DNA from: Maricaulis sp.
Lineage (GTDB): Bacteria > Pseudomonadota > Alphaproteobacteria > Caulobacterales > Maricaulaceae
Length of the DNA: 64,000 bases
NCBI RefSeq assembly: GCF_017642925.1
Contig: NZ_JAEPOL010000007.1
Span: forward strand, 1 to 64,000
Direction of reading: 5' to 3'
The notes under the pieces are model-generated. The model did no database searches. It was not told the origin of the DNA and worked only from the letters and a program-made list of their open reading frames with translations. The position numbers and the translations under genes were made by a program. Positions 7,495 through 16,963 of this stretch are shown piece by piece; within the stretch, counting starts at the first letter, position 1, and every line of letters starts with the position of its first letter.

Positions 7495-8169
7495 TCAGGC
7501 GAAGCGCCAGACCTTTGCAAAGCGGTCTTCGCGGTCTTCCAGTTCGCGCTGGACGGGGACGGTGTAGCGGGCGACTTCCTCCAGCGCGCCCCTGGGCAGG
7601 AAGGCGCGGCCGGGATCGCCGATCAGCACGGTCGCGCCGCGCCGGTGCAGGGCGGCCAGCCAGTCACCGATGTGGATTGCGAGCTCGGCCTCGTAGAAGA
7701 CATCGCCGGCAAGCACGACATCCCAGCCGTCATCCCGGCCGACAACATCTTCCAGCCGTGCCGTGACAATGACGTGGTTGGCGGCCGCATTGGCCTCGAT
7801 CGCCGCGATGGCGAATGCGTCCAGCTCGCTGGCTTCGACCGCGCGGGCTCCGGCCTTGAGGGCCGCGATGCCGGTCAGGCCGCTGCCGGCGGCAAAGTCG
7901 AGGACATGCGCGCCGCGGACAATGTCCGGCTGATCCAGACAGTATCGTGCCAGCGCCTGGCCGCCGGCCCAGGCGAAGGCCCAGAAGGGGGGCGGCAGGC
8001 CCATTTCGCCGAGAGCCTCCTCGGTCTCCTGCCACAGCGCCACGGTTTCCACGGCAAGATGCAGCGGCACTTCCGGGACTAGTGGCGGTGGCATCAGGGC
8101 GGTGTGTTCGCGAACGAAGCGATGCGGGGCGCGGATAGCGGGGGTGTCGGCCACGGTTTTCCCTGTCAC
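7495..8169 (-). CDS. Class I SAM-dependent methyltransferase, ETF-beta lysine methyltransferase type
   Basis: The ~224 aa protein has the Rossmann SAM-binding motif VLDFAAGSGLTGIAALKAGA and the post-motif VVLAGDVFYE, which is close to the (D/E)xxY motif of the family-16 lysine methyltransferases. The segment HTALMPPPLVPEVPLHLA and GLPPPFWAFAWAGGQALARY are typical of bacterial ETFB-KMT-like proteins, which methylate the beta subunit of electron-transfer flavoprotein (from the family). A long upstream extension lacks homology. The GTG at 8169 is the likely start, with another GTG at 8154. The gene is divergent from a VOC gene 45 bp away. Confidence 0.8.
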   Translation of the reverse strand: MTGKTVADTPAIRAPHRFVREHTALMPPPLVPEVPLHLAVETVALWQETEEALGEMGLPPPFWAFAWAGGQALARYCLDQPDIVRGAHVLDFAAGSGLTGIAALKAGARAVEASELDAFAIAAIEANAAANHVIVTARLEDVVGRDDGWDVVLAGDVFYEAELAIHIGDWLAALHRRGATVLIGDPGRAFLPRGALEEVARYTVPVQRELEDREDRFAKVWRFA

Positions 8170-8214
8170 ACTGGCTGCCGCGTCGATAGAGCGATGACAG
8201 GCCGGGGGGCAAGA

Positions 8215-8580
8215 ATGACTGCGAAAATGACGGGCTGCACCTATGTGCTCGCTGTGCCGGATCTGGCACCGACCGCCCACTGGTGGACACAATGCATGGG
8301 GTTCCAGGCGTGGCTGGATGTGGAAGGCTGGGCCTTCCTGCGGCGCGACGGCTGTTATCTGCGCATCGGTGAATGTCCGGATGCGATCCCGCCCCGGGAT
8401 CTGGGCGATCACCAATACTTTGCCTATGTCGAGCTGGACGATGTCGACGCCTATCACGCCGAGATCGCCGGACCGGGTGTGGACATCATCCATCCGCCCG
8501 AGGACCGCCCCTGGGGCATGCGCGAAATGGCGGTGCGCACACCGGACGGACACCGCATCATGTTTGCGACAGAGCTGTAA
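8215..8580 (+). CDS. VOC (glyoxalase/bleomycin-resistance) family protein
   Basis: The 121 aa protein is a single vicinal-oxygen-chelate module made of two beta-alpha-beta-beta-beta halves: TYVLAVPDLAPTAHWWTQCMGFQ and AYVELDDVDAYHAEIAG, ending in MREMAVRTPDGHRIMFA. The closing Glu-containing strand typical of metal-binding VOC proteins is replaced by MFATEL, and the substrate is unknown. The ATG at 8215 follows a GGGGGGC ribosome site; an upstream ATG at 8194 is possible. It lies back to back with the methyltransferase. Confidence 0.82.
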   Translation: MTAKMTGCTYVLAVPDLAPTAHWWTQCMGFQAWLDVEGWAFLRRDGCYLRIGECPDAIPPRDLGDHQYFAYVELDDVDAYHAEIAGPGVDIIHPPEDRPWGMREMAVRTPDGHRIMFATEL

Positions 8581-8613
8581 AAAAAGCGGCCGGACCCGAA
8601 AGGCCCGACCGCC
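8579..8613 (-). terminator. Terminator of the M16 protease operon
   Basis: On the minus strand a GC-rich imperfect stem (GCGGTCGGGCC against GGTCCGGCCGC) with a TTTC loop is followed by seven T residues. It lies between two convergent genes. It fits the minus-strand protease pair best. Confidence 0.75.
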
Positions 8614-8637
8614 AGCCATGGCAAATCCGTAGTCCGG

Positions 8638-10059
8638 TTATTCGCTGTCCGGTGTGATGATCCGTGCCCCTTCCAGTTCGGGCAGGGCCAGCACATCGGC
8701 CTGGATCGTTTCCAGATCGCCCACCAGCACCAGCGTCATCCGGTCCAGCGGCAGATAGGTGCGCGCCGTTTCCGAGATCTCTTCGTCGGACACCGCGAGG
8801 ATGTTGGGCACATAGGCTTCCAGATAATCGTCCGGCAGTCCCCAGAAATCGCGCTGGGCGAGCTGGTTGATCAGCCCGCCGGTCGAGGCGTTCTGCAGGA
8901 TGAAGATCCCGGCCAGCCAGTTGCGGATGCCCTGGGCTTCCTCATGCGGCGGCGTCTCGGTCTGCAGACGCTCGATTTCGTAGAAGGTCTCGCGCAGGGC
9001 GGCTGCCGTGTCGCCGGCGGTCACATCGGCATTGAAGGTCCACAGGCCGCCGTCCAGCATCCAGGTCTCACCGGAGCCGGGCGAGTAGGTATAGCCCTTG
9101 TCCTCGCGCAGATTGCGGGTGAGGCGCGATGTGAACGAACCGCCCAGAAGCGCATTCATGACTTCCATGGCGGGGGCGTCCGGATCGCCGATCGCAACAC
9201 CGGGAAAGCCCAGGCGGATCGTGGTCTGCGGTGCACCGGGGCGGTCGATCAGCTGGACGACGGGGCCGGCTGACGCGGTCGCGCCTTCAACGCTGTCCGG
9301 CTCGCCGGTTTCCCAGTCACCGAAGGCCTCGCGCACGGCGGCTTCCATGGCGGCCTCGTCGAACCGGCCCGCGATATAGATCCGCGTCCGCCCTGCGCCG
9401 AAATGGTCGGCATAGAAGGCATTGACGTCTTCGATCGTGTAGCCGCGCAGCTGTTCTTCCGTCGGCAGGATATGGCCATAAGGGTGATCGCTGCCGAACA
9501 GCAGGTCACGGTAGGCCTCGTCGGCGATCGAGCCGGGCTGGGCGCGCGACACATCGACATCGCGCACGAGATTGGCGCGTACGCGCTCGAACTCGTCCGC
9601 ATCGAGATTGGGATGGCGTACCACATCGGCCAGGAGTGCCACGGCGTCCGGTCCGTATTGCGACAGCACGCCGGTGGAGATGCCGGTCGTGTGTACGCCG
9701 ACCTCGACATTGATATTGCCGCCCATGGAGGCAATCGTCTCGGCGAGCGCTTCCTTGGAACGGCCGCCGGCACCTTCTTCCATCATGGCGCCCGTCAGAT
9801 CGGCGAGCCAGGTCTGGGCACCGTCATCGATATTGCCGGCCCGGACCTGCACCGAGATATCCACGGTCGGTGCTAGGCCGAAGGGGATGAAGGTGACCTC
9901 CAGCCCGTTATCCAGCGTGAAATGCCGGGTCTCCGGCAGTTCGAAGGCAACCGGTTCGCCGATCGGCGGCTGTTCGTGAATTTGTGCCTGCACCGTCGCT
10001 GCCGGCAGGAGGGCGAGGCTGGCCGCGGCCAGGGCCGCGCGGAGAGATGTCTTGGCCAT
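8638..10059 (-). CDS. M16-family peptidase, non-catalytic partner subunit
   Basis: The ~473 aa protein begins MAKTSLRAALAAASLALLPA, a signal peptide ending near AQA, so it is periplasmic. It has the M16 repeat fold (LDNGLEVTFIPF; C-terminal domain with RLTRNLREDKGYTYS), but where catalytic M16 enzymes have HxxEH it reads WLADLTGAMMEEG, so it cannot bind zinc there. It is translated just after the catalytic subunit and probably forms a heterodimer with it, like PqqL/YmxG pairs. An ATG at 10089 overlaps the upstream stop (ATGA), but the ATG at 10059, with AGGGA ahead of it and a clean signal peptide, is preferred. Confidence 0.9.
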   Translation of the reverse strand: MAKTSLRAALAAASLALLPAATVQAQIHEQPPIGEPVAFELPETRHFTLDNGLEVTFIPFGLAPTVDISVQVRAGNIDDGAQTWLADLTGAMMEEGAGGRSKEALAETIASMGGNINVEVGVHTTGISTGVLSQYGPDAVALLADVVRHPNLDADEFERVRANLVRDVDVSRAQPGSIADEAYRDLLFGSDHPYGHILPTEEQLRGYTIEDVNAFYADHFGAGRTRIYIAGRFDEAAMEAAVREAFGDWETGEPDSVEGATASAGPVVQLIDRPGAPQTTIRLGFPGVAIGDPDAPAMEVMNALLGGSFTSRLTRNLREDKGYTYSPGSGETWMLDGGLWTFNADVTAGDTAAALRETFYEIERLQTETPPHEEAQGIRNWLAGIFILQNASTGGLINQLAQRDFWGLPDDYLEAYVPNILAVSDEEISETARTYLPLDRMTLVLVGDLETIQADVLALPELEGARIITPDSE

Positions 10060-10085
10060 GGGGCTCATTCCCTTTGCGATCCCGA

Positions 10086-11537
10086 TCATTCTTCACCCTC
10101 CGGCGTGGTGCCGTCCGCGTCGGCGAGGCGCACTTCCAGAACGGTGCGGTTGCCCGGGCGCAGATATTCCTGGGCCGTCTGGCGGATCAGTTCCGGCGTG
10201 ACCTGCTGGAAGCCTTCGGTGATGCGGTTGATCCGGCTCGGATCGTCGTCGAACAGCGCGAAGGAGGCGAGCAGGTCGACCAGGCCGAAGCGGGTCGAGG
10301 TGTCGACGGTGCCATAGAAGTCGGCCAGCAGCTTGGTGCGGGCGCGTTCCACATCGGCCTCCGAGACCGGTTCGGTGCGTATCTCCTCGATCGTGGCGTC
10401 CAGCGTCGTCATCACGTCGGACACGGTGAACTCGCTGTCGTGGATCAGGCCGACCGTCCACAGCATGGGGCCGTTATAGTTGAAGGCATTGCCCAAGAGG
10501 TTGATGCCGCCGAACACGCCGGACGCATAGCCTTCCTCATTGACGATGGCCTGGGTCAGACGGCTGTCATCGCCCTGGACCAGCAATTGGTCGATCACGG
10601 CCATGGCATAGTATTCCGGCGTACCGCGCGGGGGCATGTGATAGCCCACGGCGAGCGCCGGCTGGTTCGCCAGATCGTCCTCGATGAAGGCAAACTTCTC
10701 TTCGTCCTGGCGCGGTTCCGACGTGTCGATTTCGGGCAGGGGATCGCCGGCCGGAATGTGGCCGAACATCTCCTCGATCCAGCCCAGGGTCTCTTCGCGA
10801 TCGAAATCGCCGGCCACGACGAGCACCGCATTGCTGGGGGCGTAGAACTGGTCGAAGAAGGTCTGGGCGTCCTCCAGGCTGGCGGCATCGAGATCCGACA
10901 GGTCGCCATAGAAATTATGCGCGTTGTGCCAGTTCTCGTTCGCCGCCATCGGCAGGTCGATCCAGATCCAGCCGCCATAGGGCTGGTTGATCACATTGAC
11001 GAAGACCTCGTTGCGAACGACCTCGCGCTGATTGTTCAGCTGGTTCTCGTCGAGATCGGGAAAGGCCATCCGGTCGGCCTCGGCCCACAGCACAGCCTGC
11101 AGGGCATTGGACGGCACGACTTCGTAGTAGTTGGTGAAGTCGTAGCGCGTGGAGCCGTTATTCACGCCGCCGGATCCGTAGATCAGATTGTCGAATGCGC
11201 CGTGCGGCAGATTGCGCGAGCCCTGGAACATCAGATGCTCGAACAGGTGGGCAAAGCCGGTGCGGCCGCGCGGCTCGTTGCGGAAGCCGACGCCGTAATA
11301 GACGCCCACCGTCGCGGTCGGAACGGTGTGGTCCTGCGACAGCACGACACGCAGCCCGTTATCGAGCTGGTGATAGCTGACATCGACCGTGAAATCGGTC
11401 GAGACGCTGTTCGTCGTGCTGGAGCCGGTTTCGGCGGCGGCCGATGTATCGCCTGTTTCCGGCGGCGTGTCCGCAGGCTGGCAGGCTGCGAGAACGAGGG
11501 CGCCGATGCCGGCAGCCAGGCCTCGTTGGATGTCCAT
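10086..11537 (-). CDS. M16-family zinc metallopeptidase (catalytic), lipoprotein
   Basis: The 483 aa protein carries the inverted zinc motif HLFEH (H97, E100, H101), with the third ligand region in NQREVVRNEV. The N-terminus MDIQRGLAAGIGALVLAAC is a lipoprotein signal with Cys19, followed by a Ser/Thr-rich linker to about residue 48. It should be anchored in the periplasm and degrade peptides or unfolded proteins. It is first of a two-gene operon with a non-catalytic M16 homologue, the reading frames overlapping by four bases. Confidence 0.92.
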   Translation of the reverse strand: MDIQRGLAAGIGALVLAACQPADTPPETGDTSAAAETGSSTTNSVSTDFTVDVSYHQLDNGLRVVLSQDHTVPTATVGVYYGVGFRNEPRGRTGFAHLFEHLMFQGSRNLPHGAFDNLIYGSGGVNNGSTRYDFTNYYEVVPSNALQAVLWAEADRMAFPDLDENQLNNQREVVRNEVFVNVINQPYGGWIWIDLPMAANENWHNAHNFYGDLSDLDAASLEDAQTFFDQFYAPSNAVLVVAGDFDREETLGWIEEMFGHIPAGDPLPEIDTSEPRQDEEKFAFIEDDLANQPALAVGYHMPPRGTPEYYAMAVIDQLLVQGDDSRLTQAIVNEEGYASGVFGGINLLGNAFNYNGPMLWTVGLIHDSEFTVSDVMTTLDATIEEIRTEPVSEADVERARTKLLADFYGTVDTSTRFGLVDLLASFALFDDDPSRINRITEGFQQVTPELIRQTAQEYLRPGNRTVLEVRLADADGTTPEGEE

Positions 11538-11635
11538 GATGTCCCCACCCGGTGCAATTGGTCCGAACGCATATCAGACGCTGCGGGGGCGTTCCGGTCA
11601 AACCGTCATGGAGAAGAATTAATCTTGGCCGCGGC

Positions 11636-12562
11636 TCAGATCAGTGCGCCCAGCGCCAGTGTCGCGACCAGCAGCAGGCCGCTGGTGCGGTTGGCCTTGA
11701 ACAGGGCGAGACAGCGCGCGCCATCTTCGACGTCCAGCTTGCGGACCTGGTTGAACAGGTGCGCCGTATAGGCGGTGAACGGCAGGACCACCCAGGGCGA
11801 GGCGCCGCTCAGCCAGATCGCCAGGGCGACCAGAAGGGCATTGGCGCCGTAGAAGCCGGCCACCCAGTAGGGCGTGCTCTCGCCGAACAGGCGGGCGGTG
11901 GATTTCACACCGACCAAGGCGTCGTCCTCGACATCCTGGTGGGCGTAGATCGTGTCATAGCCGAGCGTCCAGAAGATCGCCGCGGCATAGAGCGCGATCA
12001 TGGCGGGCTCGATGGCGCCGGCTGCTGCAGTGAAGGCAACCGGAATGCCCCAGTTGAAGGTCAGGCCCAGCCAGGCCTGCGGCCACCAGGTGATCCGCTT
12101 CATGAAAGGATAGGCGGCCACCAGGACCAGCGCCGCCAGACCGACCCCGATCGCCAGGAGCGGCAGCTGGATCAGGACCAGCAATCCCACCAGCGCCTGG
12201 CCGGTCAGGAAAAACCAGGCCTGGCGCAGCGAGACGGTTCCGGCGGCCAGCGGGCGGTTGGCGGTGCGGGCAACACGCGCATCCAGGTCGCGGTCGACAA
12301 TGTCGTTATAGGTACAGCCCGCGCCGCGCATGGCGATGGCGCCGACGGCAAAGATCACCGCATACCAGAGATCGGTCCAGCCGAGGCCTTCGCCCGTGCG
12401 GGCCAGCATCAGGCCCATCCAGCACGGCAGGCCGAGCAGCCAGAACCCGATCGGACGATCATAGCGCGCCAGACGCAGATAGGGCCGCACGGCCGACGGT
12501 GCGCGATCCACCCAGGTCTTTGGAAGGCTGTCGGCGACTCGCCGGTCGAAGTTCAAAACCAT
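11636..12562 (-). CDS. ubiA: 4-hydroxybenzoate polyprenyltransferase UbiA
   Basis: An inner-membrane prenyltransferase that attaches the polyprenyl tail to 4-hydroxybenzoate, the first committed step of ubiquinone synthesis. The 308 aa protein has about eight to nine membrane segments and both Asp-rich motifs: NDIVDRDLDARVARTANRPL and DTIYAHQDVEDD. The start at 12562 (MVLNFDRRVADS) was chosen over an upstream in-frame Met that reaches into the leader of the divergent rsmE gene. Its product is the substrate line for UbiD (563-2065). Confidence 0.95.
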   Translation of the reverse strand: MVLNFDRRVADSLPKTWVDRAPSAVRPYLRLARYDRPIGFWLLGLPCWMGLMLARTGEGLGWTDLWYAVIFAVGAIAMRGAGCTYNDIVDRDLDARVARTANRPLAAGTVSLRQAWFFLTGQALVGLLVLIQLPLLAIGVGLAALVLVAAYPFMKRITWWPQAWLGLTFNWGIPVAFTAAAGAIEPAMIALYAAAIFWTLGYDTIYAHQDVEDDALVGVKSTARLFGESTPYWVAGFYGANALLVALAIWLSGASPWVVLPFTAYTAHLFNQVRKLDVEDGARCLALFKANRTSGLLLVATLALGALI

Positions 12563-12639
12563 ATTCGCTGTGTGGCAAAACCGGCCGGGCAGTTCAAGCG
12601 GCACTTGACGCACCGGCGCAGCCCCGCCAAAGCGAAGAC

Positions 12640-13404
12640 ATGTCGACCGATCCCAGACTCTTCATCGGCCAGGATCTTGCCGCCGGACAGGCGGTCGCCC
12701 TGCCGAAGGAAGATACTCACTATCTCGTCAATGTGATGCGTCGCGCGGCGGGCGATACGGTGCGCCTGTTCAACGGCCGCGACGGCGAGTGGCGGGCGCA
12801 GATCGTGGAGACCGGCCGCAAGGCTGCGATTCTCGAACCGCTCGAACAGACGCGTATTCAGGCCGGCGTGCCCGATCTCTGGCTGCTCTTCGCGCCGGTC
12901 AAACGCCAGAAGACCGATCTGATGGTGGAAAAGGCAACCGAGCTGGGCGTGGCGCGGCTGTGTCCGGTTTCAACGGCGCGCACGCAGAGCGAGCGCGTCC
13001 GCATTGATCGTTTCCGCACGATCACCAAGGAAGCGGCCGAGCAGACCGAGCGCCTCGACCTGCCGGAAATTGACGAGCTGGAACGGCTGGACCGGGTGCT
13101 CGATGGCTGGGATCCGGCGCGGCGGCTGATCTATTGCGACGAGGCCGGTGACGAGGCGGGCGAACCCTGGGGTGGCGCGCGCGGGCGCGGCCAGCCGATG
13201 GCCGCCGTGCTGGCCGGGCTGGAAGCAGGACCGGCTGCAATCCTGATCGGACCCGAGGGCGGTTTTTCCGAAGCCGAGCGCACCCGGTTGCGGGATCACG
13301 ATTTCGTCACCCCGGTGACGCTGGGGCCGCGCATCCTGCGCGCGGAAACCGCTGCCATGGCAGCACTGGTGCTCTGGCAATCCGTTCACGGCGACTGGCG
13401 TTGA
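12640..13404 (+). CDS. rsmE: 16S rRNA (uracil-1498-N3)-methyltransferase RsmE
   Basis: Methylates U1498 of 16S rRNA using SAM. The 254 aa protein has an N-terminal PUA-like domain (residues ~1-75, HYLVNVMRRAAGDTVRLFNG) and a C-terminal SPOUT/trefoil-knot domain with the signatures LIGPEGGFSEAE and LGPRILRAETAAMAAL. The KRQKTDLMVEKATELGVARL segment is also typical. The start is the ATG at 12640; the in-frame upstream extension is non-homologous. It is divergent from ubiA and followed by gshA 110 bp later, a pairing also recalled from other alphaproteobacteria. Confidence 0.95.
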   Translation: MSTDPRLFIGQDLAAGQAVALPKEDTHYLVNVMRRAAGDTVRLFNGRDGEWRAQIVETGRKAAILEPLEQTRIQAGVPDLWLLFAPVKRQKTDLMVEKATELGVARLCPVSTARTQSERVRIDRFRTITKEAAEQTERLDLPEIDELERLDRVLDGWDPARRLIYCDEAGDEAGEPWGGARGRGQPMAAVLAGLEAGPAAILIGPEGGFSEAERTRLRDHDFVTPVTLGPRILRAETAAMAALVLWQSVHGDWR

Positions 13405-13513
13405 GGCTGTATCCGCCAACGCATCGCGGCAATCCGCAGATACCGGCCCTTGTTCTCACCGGAACGCCCACATATCTGTTGCGGATATTGACGACAGAGC
13501 GGGGGCGCCTGGC

Positions 13514-14890
13514 ATGAGCGGCACCTATAATCCGGGCGGCGAAGGCGCACCCGTCGAAAGTCTGGACCAGCTGACGGCCTATTTCGCGGCCGGCTGCAAG
13601 CCGGAAGCCGATTTCCGTATCGGCACCGAACACGAGAAATTCGGGTTCGCGCTCGAGGATCACACGCCCCTGCCTTACGAGAATGGCGGCGGTCCGAGCG
13701 TGAGAAAGATGCTGGAAGGCCTGGTCGCCTTCGGCTGGACGCCGATCGAGGAAGACGGGCATGTCGTGGCCCTCAAGCGCAAGGGCGCCTCGATCACGCT
13801 GGAGCCGGGTGGTCAGTTCGAACTCTCCGGTGCACCACTGGAAACCATTCACGAAACCTGTGCGGAAGTGAACGGCCATCTGCGCGAAGTGCGCGAGGTC
13901 GCCGACCGCATCGGTGCGGGCTTCCTGGGGCTGGGCTTCTCGCCCAAATGGTCCCTGGAAGAGACGCCGATGATGCCCAAGGCGCGCTACAAGCTGATGA
14001 AGGCCTACATGCCCAAGGTGGGCACGATGGGGCATCAGATGATGTTCCGCTCGTGCACGGTGCAGACCAATCTGGATTTCGCGTCCGAAGCCGACATGGC
14101 GAAGAAATTCCGGGTCTCACTGGCGCTGCAGCCGCTGGCGACGGCCCTGTTCGCCAATTCCCCGTTCAAGGATGGCGGGCTGAACGGTTTCCTGTCCTAC
14201 CGGGCCCATGTCTGGACGGACACCGACAATAATCGCACCGGCATGCTGCCCTTCGTCTTCGACGAGGGCTTCGGCTTCGAGCAGTACCGCGACTGGGCGC
14301 TCGACGTGCCGATGTATTTCGTCAAGCGCAACAATGTCTATCTGGATGCCACCGGCCAGAGTTTCCGCGACTTCCTCGACGGCAAGCTGCCTGTCCTGCC
14401 GGGGGAGCGCCCGGTGCTGAGCGACTGGGAAGACCATCTCTCCACACTTTTCCCGGAAGTGCGTCTGAAGACCTTCCTGGAAATGCGTGGTGCCGATAGC
14501 GGGCCGTGGAACACGCTGTGCGCGCTGCCGGCCTTCTGGGTCGGTCTGCTGTACGACTCAACGGCGCTGGATGCGGCCTGGGATCTGGTGAAGGACTGGA
14601 CGGCCGAGGAACGGACTGCATTGCGGCTCGGCGCGGCGCGCACGGGGCTGAAAACGCCCTTCCGCTCGGGCACGCTGCAGGATGTGGCCCGCGAGGTTCT
14701 GGCAATCAGCCGCAAGGGCCTGAATGCCCGCAAGCGTCTGAACGGTCATGGTGAAAACGAGTCGCTTTTCCTCGACGATCTGGACGAGATCGTGAAGACC
14801 GGCCGGACCCGCGCCGACGATCTGATCGATCGTTTCAATGGCGATTGGGGCGGTTCGATCGAACCGGTGTTTACCGAAGCCGCCTACTAG
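13514..14890 (+). CDS. gshA: Glutamate-cysteine ligase (plant/alphaproteobacterial type)
   Basis: Joins Glu and Cys with ATP in the first step of glutathione synthesis, in the cytoplasm. The 458 aa protein has RIGTEHEKFGF near the N-terminus, LEPGGQFELSGAP, and the KARYKLMKAYMPKVG / MFRSCTVQTNLDF stretch, which mark the plant-like GCL class rather than the E. coli type. It ends WGGSIEPVFTEAAY. Length is normal for the class. It stands as a single gene after rsmE with a short gap and no clear terminator between. Confidence 0.94.
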   Translation: MSGTYNPGGEGAPVESLDQLTAYFAAGCKPEADFRIGTEHEKFGFALEDHTPLPYENGGGPSVRKMLEGLVAFGWTPIEEDGHVVALKRKGASITLEPGGQFELSGAPLETIHETCAEVNGHLREVREVADRIGAGFLGLGFSPKWSLEETPMMPKARYKLMKAYMPKVGTMGHQMMFRSCTVQTNLDFASEADMAKKFRVSLALQPLATALFANSPFKDGGLNGFLSYRAHVWTDTDNNRTGMLPFVFDEGFGFEQYRDWALDVPMYFVKRNNVYLDATGQSFRDFLDGKLPVLPGERPVLSDWEDHLSTLFPEVRLKTFLEMRGADSGPWNTLCALPAFWVGLLYDSTALDAAWDLVKDWTAEERTALRLGAARTGLKTPFRSGTLQDVAREVLAISRKGLNARKRLNGHGENESLFLDDLDEIVKTGRTRADDLIDRFNGDWGGSIEPVFTEAAY

Positions 14891-15025
14891 CGAACCGTTC
14901 CCGACCCCTCCTCATCGCGGGCAATTGATTGTCACAGCCGCGTCACGGGCTTGAGCCTGGATGCCGTGCATGGTCAATTGCAGGCCGGAAATTTGGCCCG
15001 CCGGTGGGGCGGGGACGGGGAGAAC

Positions 15026-16939
15026 ATGGTTATCAATCTGGTTGTTGCCATCGGCATTGTCGTGACCATCGCGACGGCAATTCCGGTGTTTCTCGAGATG
15101 CGCAATCACCCGAAAGGGCTGCACATCCTCTTCTTCGCCGAAATGTGGGAGCGCTTCTCCTACTACGGCATGCGCGGTCTGCTGATCTTCTATCTGACCC
15201 AGCATTTCCTGTTCGACGACGCCTTCTCCAGCTCGCAATACGGCGCCTATACCGCCCTGGTCTATCTGCTGCCGCTGGTCGGCGGCTATCTGGCCGATAA
15301 GTATCTGGGTAACCGCAAGGCCATCGCCTTCGGAGCGCTGCTGCTGGTCGCGGGTCACTTCACGATGGGGATTGAAGGCGAGCCTGCGCGCGAAGCGATT
15401 GTCTATGATGGCGGCCAGTACGAGCTCGTGGCCGAAGGCCGCGGCGCGGCGCGGACCGTGCTGCTGGAAGTCGGCGACGCCACCTATGACTTCTCCGCCA
15501 ATTCCGCAGGCGATCTGGTGATCGAGGGCCTGCCGGCGAGCGCGGCTATCCCGGCGACCCTGCCGGCCGGCTCGTTCGAAACGCAGATCATCGAGCGCGA
15601 CCGGATGTTCGTGAACATCTTCTACCTCGCCCTGGCCCTGATCATCATGGGTGTCGGCTTCCTGAAGGCCAACATCTCCTCGATCGTCGGCCAGCTCTAC
15701 GAAGAAAACGACCCGCGCCGCGACGGTGGTTTCACCCTCTATTATTACGGCATCAATCTGGGGTCCTTCTGGGCGGCCATCCTGTGCGGTCTGCTCGGCG
15801 AGACCGTGGGCTGGTGGGCCGGCTTCGGCCTGGCCGGGGTGGGCATGCTGCTCGGCTGGCTGGTCTTTGTCCGTGGCCGTGCGCTGTTCTTCATGCCGGG
15901 CACCAACCTGATCGGCCATGTCGGCAATCCGCCGGAGCCGGAGAAGCTGAAGCAGAAGGTCTTCGGACCGCTCAGCCGTGAAGGCCTGATCTATCTGCTT
16001 GGCGTTGCCGGCGTGCTGGTCGTCTGGTTCATGGTGCAGGCCCACACGATCATGTTTGCGGGCACCGACCTGCTGGCGGTCCTGCTGATCATCGGCGGTC
16101 TGCTCTTCGTCGGCTACATGATCTACTACATGGTCACCGAGTGTACGGCGGTCGAGGCCCAGCGCCTGATCCTGGCGATCTTCCTGATCGTGACATCGGT
16201 CGTGTTCTGGGCCCTGTTCGAACAGGCCGGCTCGTCGATGAACCTGTTCGCTGCCCGCAATACCGACCTGTCGGTGGCCGAAGCCGCAGTCTGGAACCTC
16301 GGCCCGATCGGCATCGAGATGAGCCTGACGGCGTCTCAGACGCAGTCGTTCAATGCCGGCTTCATCCTGATTTTCGCGCCGGTCTTCGCCGCGCTCTGGG
16401 CTTTCCTGGCCAAGCTTCAGAAGAACCCGAACACGGTTCTGAAGTTTGCGCTGGCGCTGGTCCAGGTCGGCCTGGGCTTCATGCTGCTGGTCTGGGGCGT
16501 GAACTTTGCCGATGACAGCTATCGCGTGCCGCTGATCTTCCTGGCGGGTGCCTATCTGCTGCACACCACCGGTGAGCTCTGCCTGTCGCCGGTCGGCCTC
16601 TCGGCCATCACCAAACTGTCTCCGGCAGCCGTGGTGTCCTTCATGATGGCGGGCTGGTTCCTCTCCAGCTCCTTCGCCCAATATGTGGCAGGCATCATTG
16701 CGACCTTTACCGCGACCGACACGGTTGCCGGCCAGGTGCTGGATCCGGAAGCGGCGCTCAGCGGCTATGCCTCGGTCTTCCAGGCGATTGGCATTGTGGC
16801 AATCGTGCTGGGTATCGTGGTCGGTGTGTTCAGCTTCCTCCTGAAGAAGCTGGGTCATGGCCGCGCCGAGGATCAGGTCATGATCCCGGCGGCTGCCGAA
16901 GCGGCAGGCCCGGAACAGGATGCGCATCCCAAGGCGTGA
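15026..16939 (+). CDS. POT-family proton-dependent peptide transporter
   Basis: An inner-membrane symporter that takes up di- or tripeptides with protons. The 637 aa protein has the POT motif ExxERFxYY in EMWERFSYYGMRGLL and about 12-14 membrane segments. After the third segment there is a hydrophilic insertion of about 75 residues (near 115-190, rich in Glu, Gly and Ala) before FVNIFYLALALIIMGVGFLKANIS; by topology this faces the periplasm. GGGGAG precedes the ATG at 15026. A strong terminator follows. Confidence 0.92.
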   Translation: MVINLVVAIGIVVTIATAIPVFLEMRNHPKGLHILFFAEMWERFSYYGMRGLLIFYLTQHFLFDDAFSSSQYGAYTALVYLLPLVGGYLADKYLGNRKAIAFGALLLVAGHFTMGIEGEPAREAIVYDGGQYELVAEGRGAARTVLLEVGDATYDFSANSAGDLVIEGLPASAAIPATLPAGSFETQIIERDRMFVNIFYLALALIIMGVGFLKANISSIVGQLYEENDPRRDGGFTLYYYGINLGSFWAAILCGLLGETVGWWAGFGLAGVGMLLGWLVFVRGRALFFMPGTNLIGHVGNPPEPEKLKQKVFGPLSREGLIYLLGVAGVLVVWFMVQAHTIMFAGTDLLAVLLIIGGLLFVGYMIYYMVTECTAVEAQRLILAIFLIVTSVVFWALFEQAGSSMNLFAARNTDLSVAEAAVWNLGPIGIEMSLTASQTQSFNAGFILIFAPVFAALWAFLAKLQKNPNTVLKFALALVQVGLGFMLLVWGVNFADDSYRVPLIFLAGAYLLHTTGELCLSPVGLSAITKLSPAAVVSFMMAGWFLSSSFAQYVAGIIATFTATDTVAGQVLDPEAALSGYASVFQAIGIVAIVLGIVVGVFSFLLKKLGHGRAEDQVMIPAAAEAAGPEQDAHPKA

Positions 16940-16963
16940 TGCAGTCCTGACACCGACATAAAG

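Noticed and set aside
10060-10089. Earlier start of the non-catalytic M16 gene (ATGA overlap)
   Set aside because: The ATG at 10059 has AGGGA and gives a clean signal peptide. Both remain possible.
14912-16927. Long minus-strand frame opposite the peptide transporter
   Set aside because: It is a shadow of the POT gene in the other strand: rich in Asp, His, Gln and Arg with no family match, while the plus strand encodes a clear transporter.
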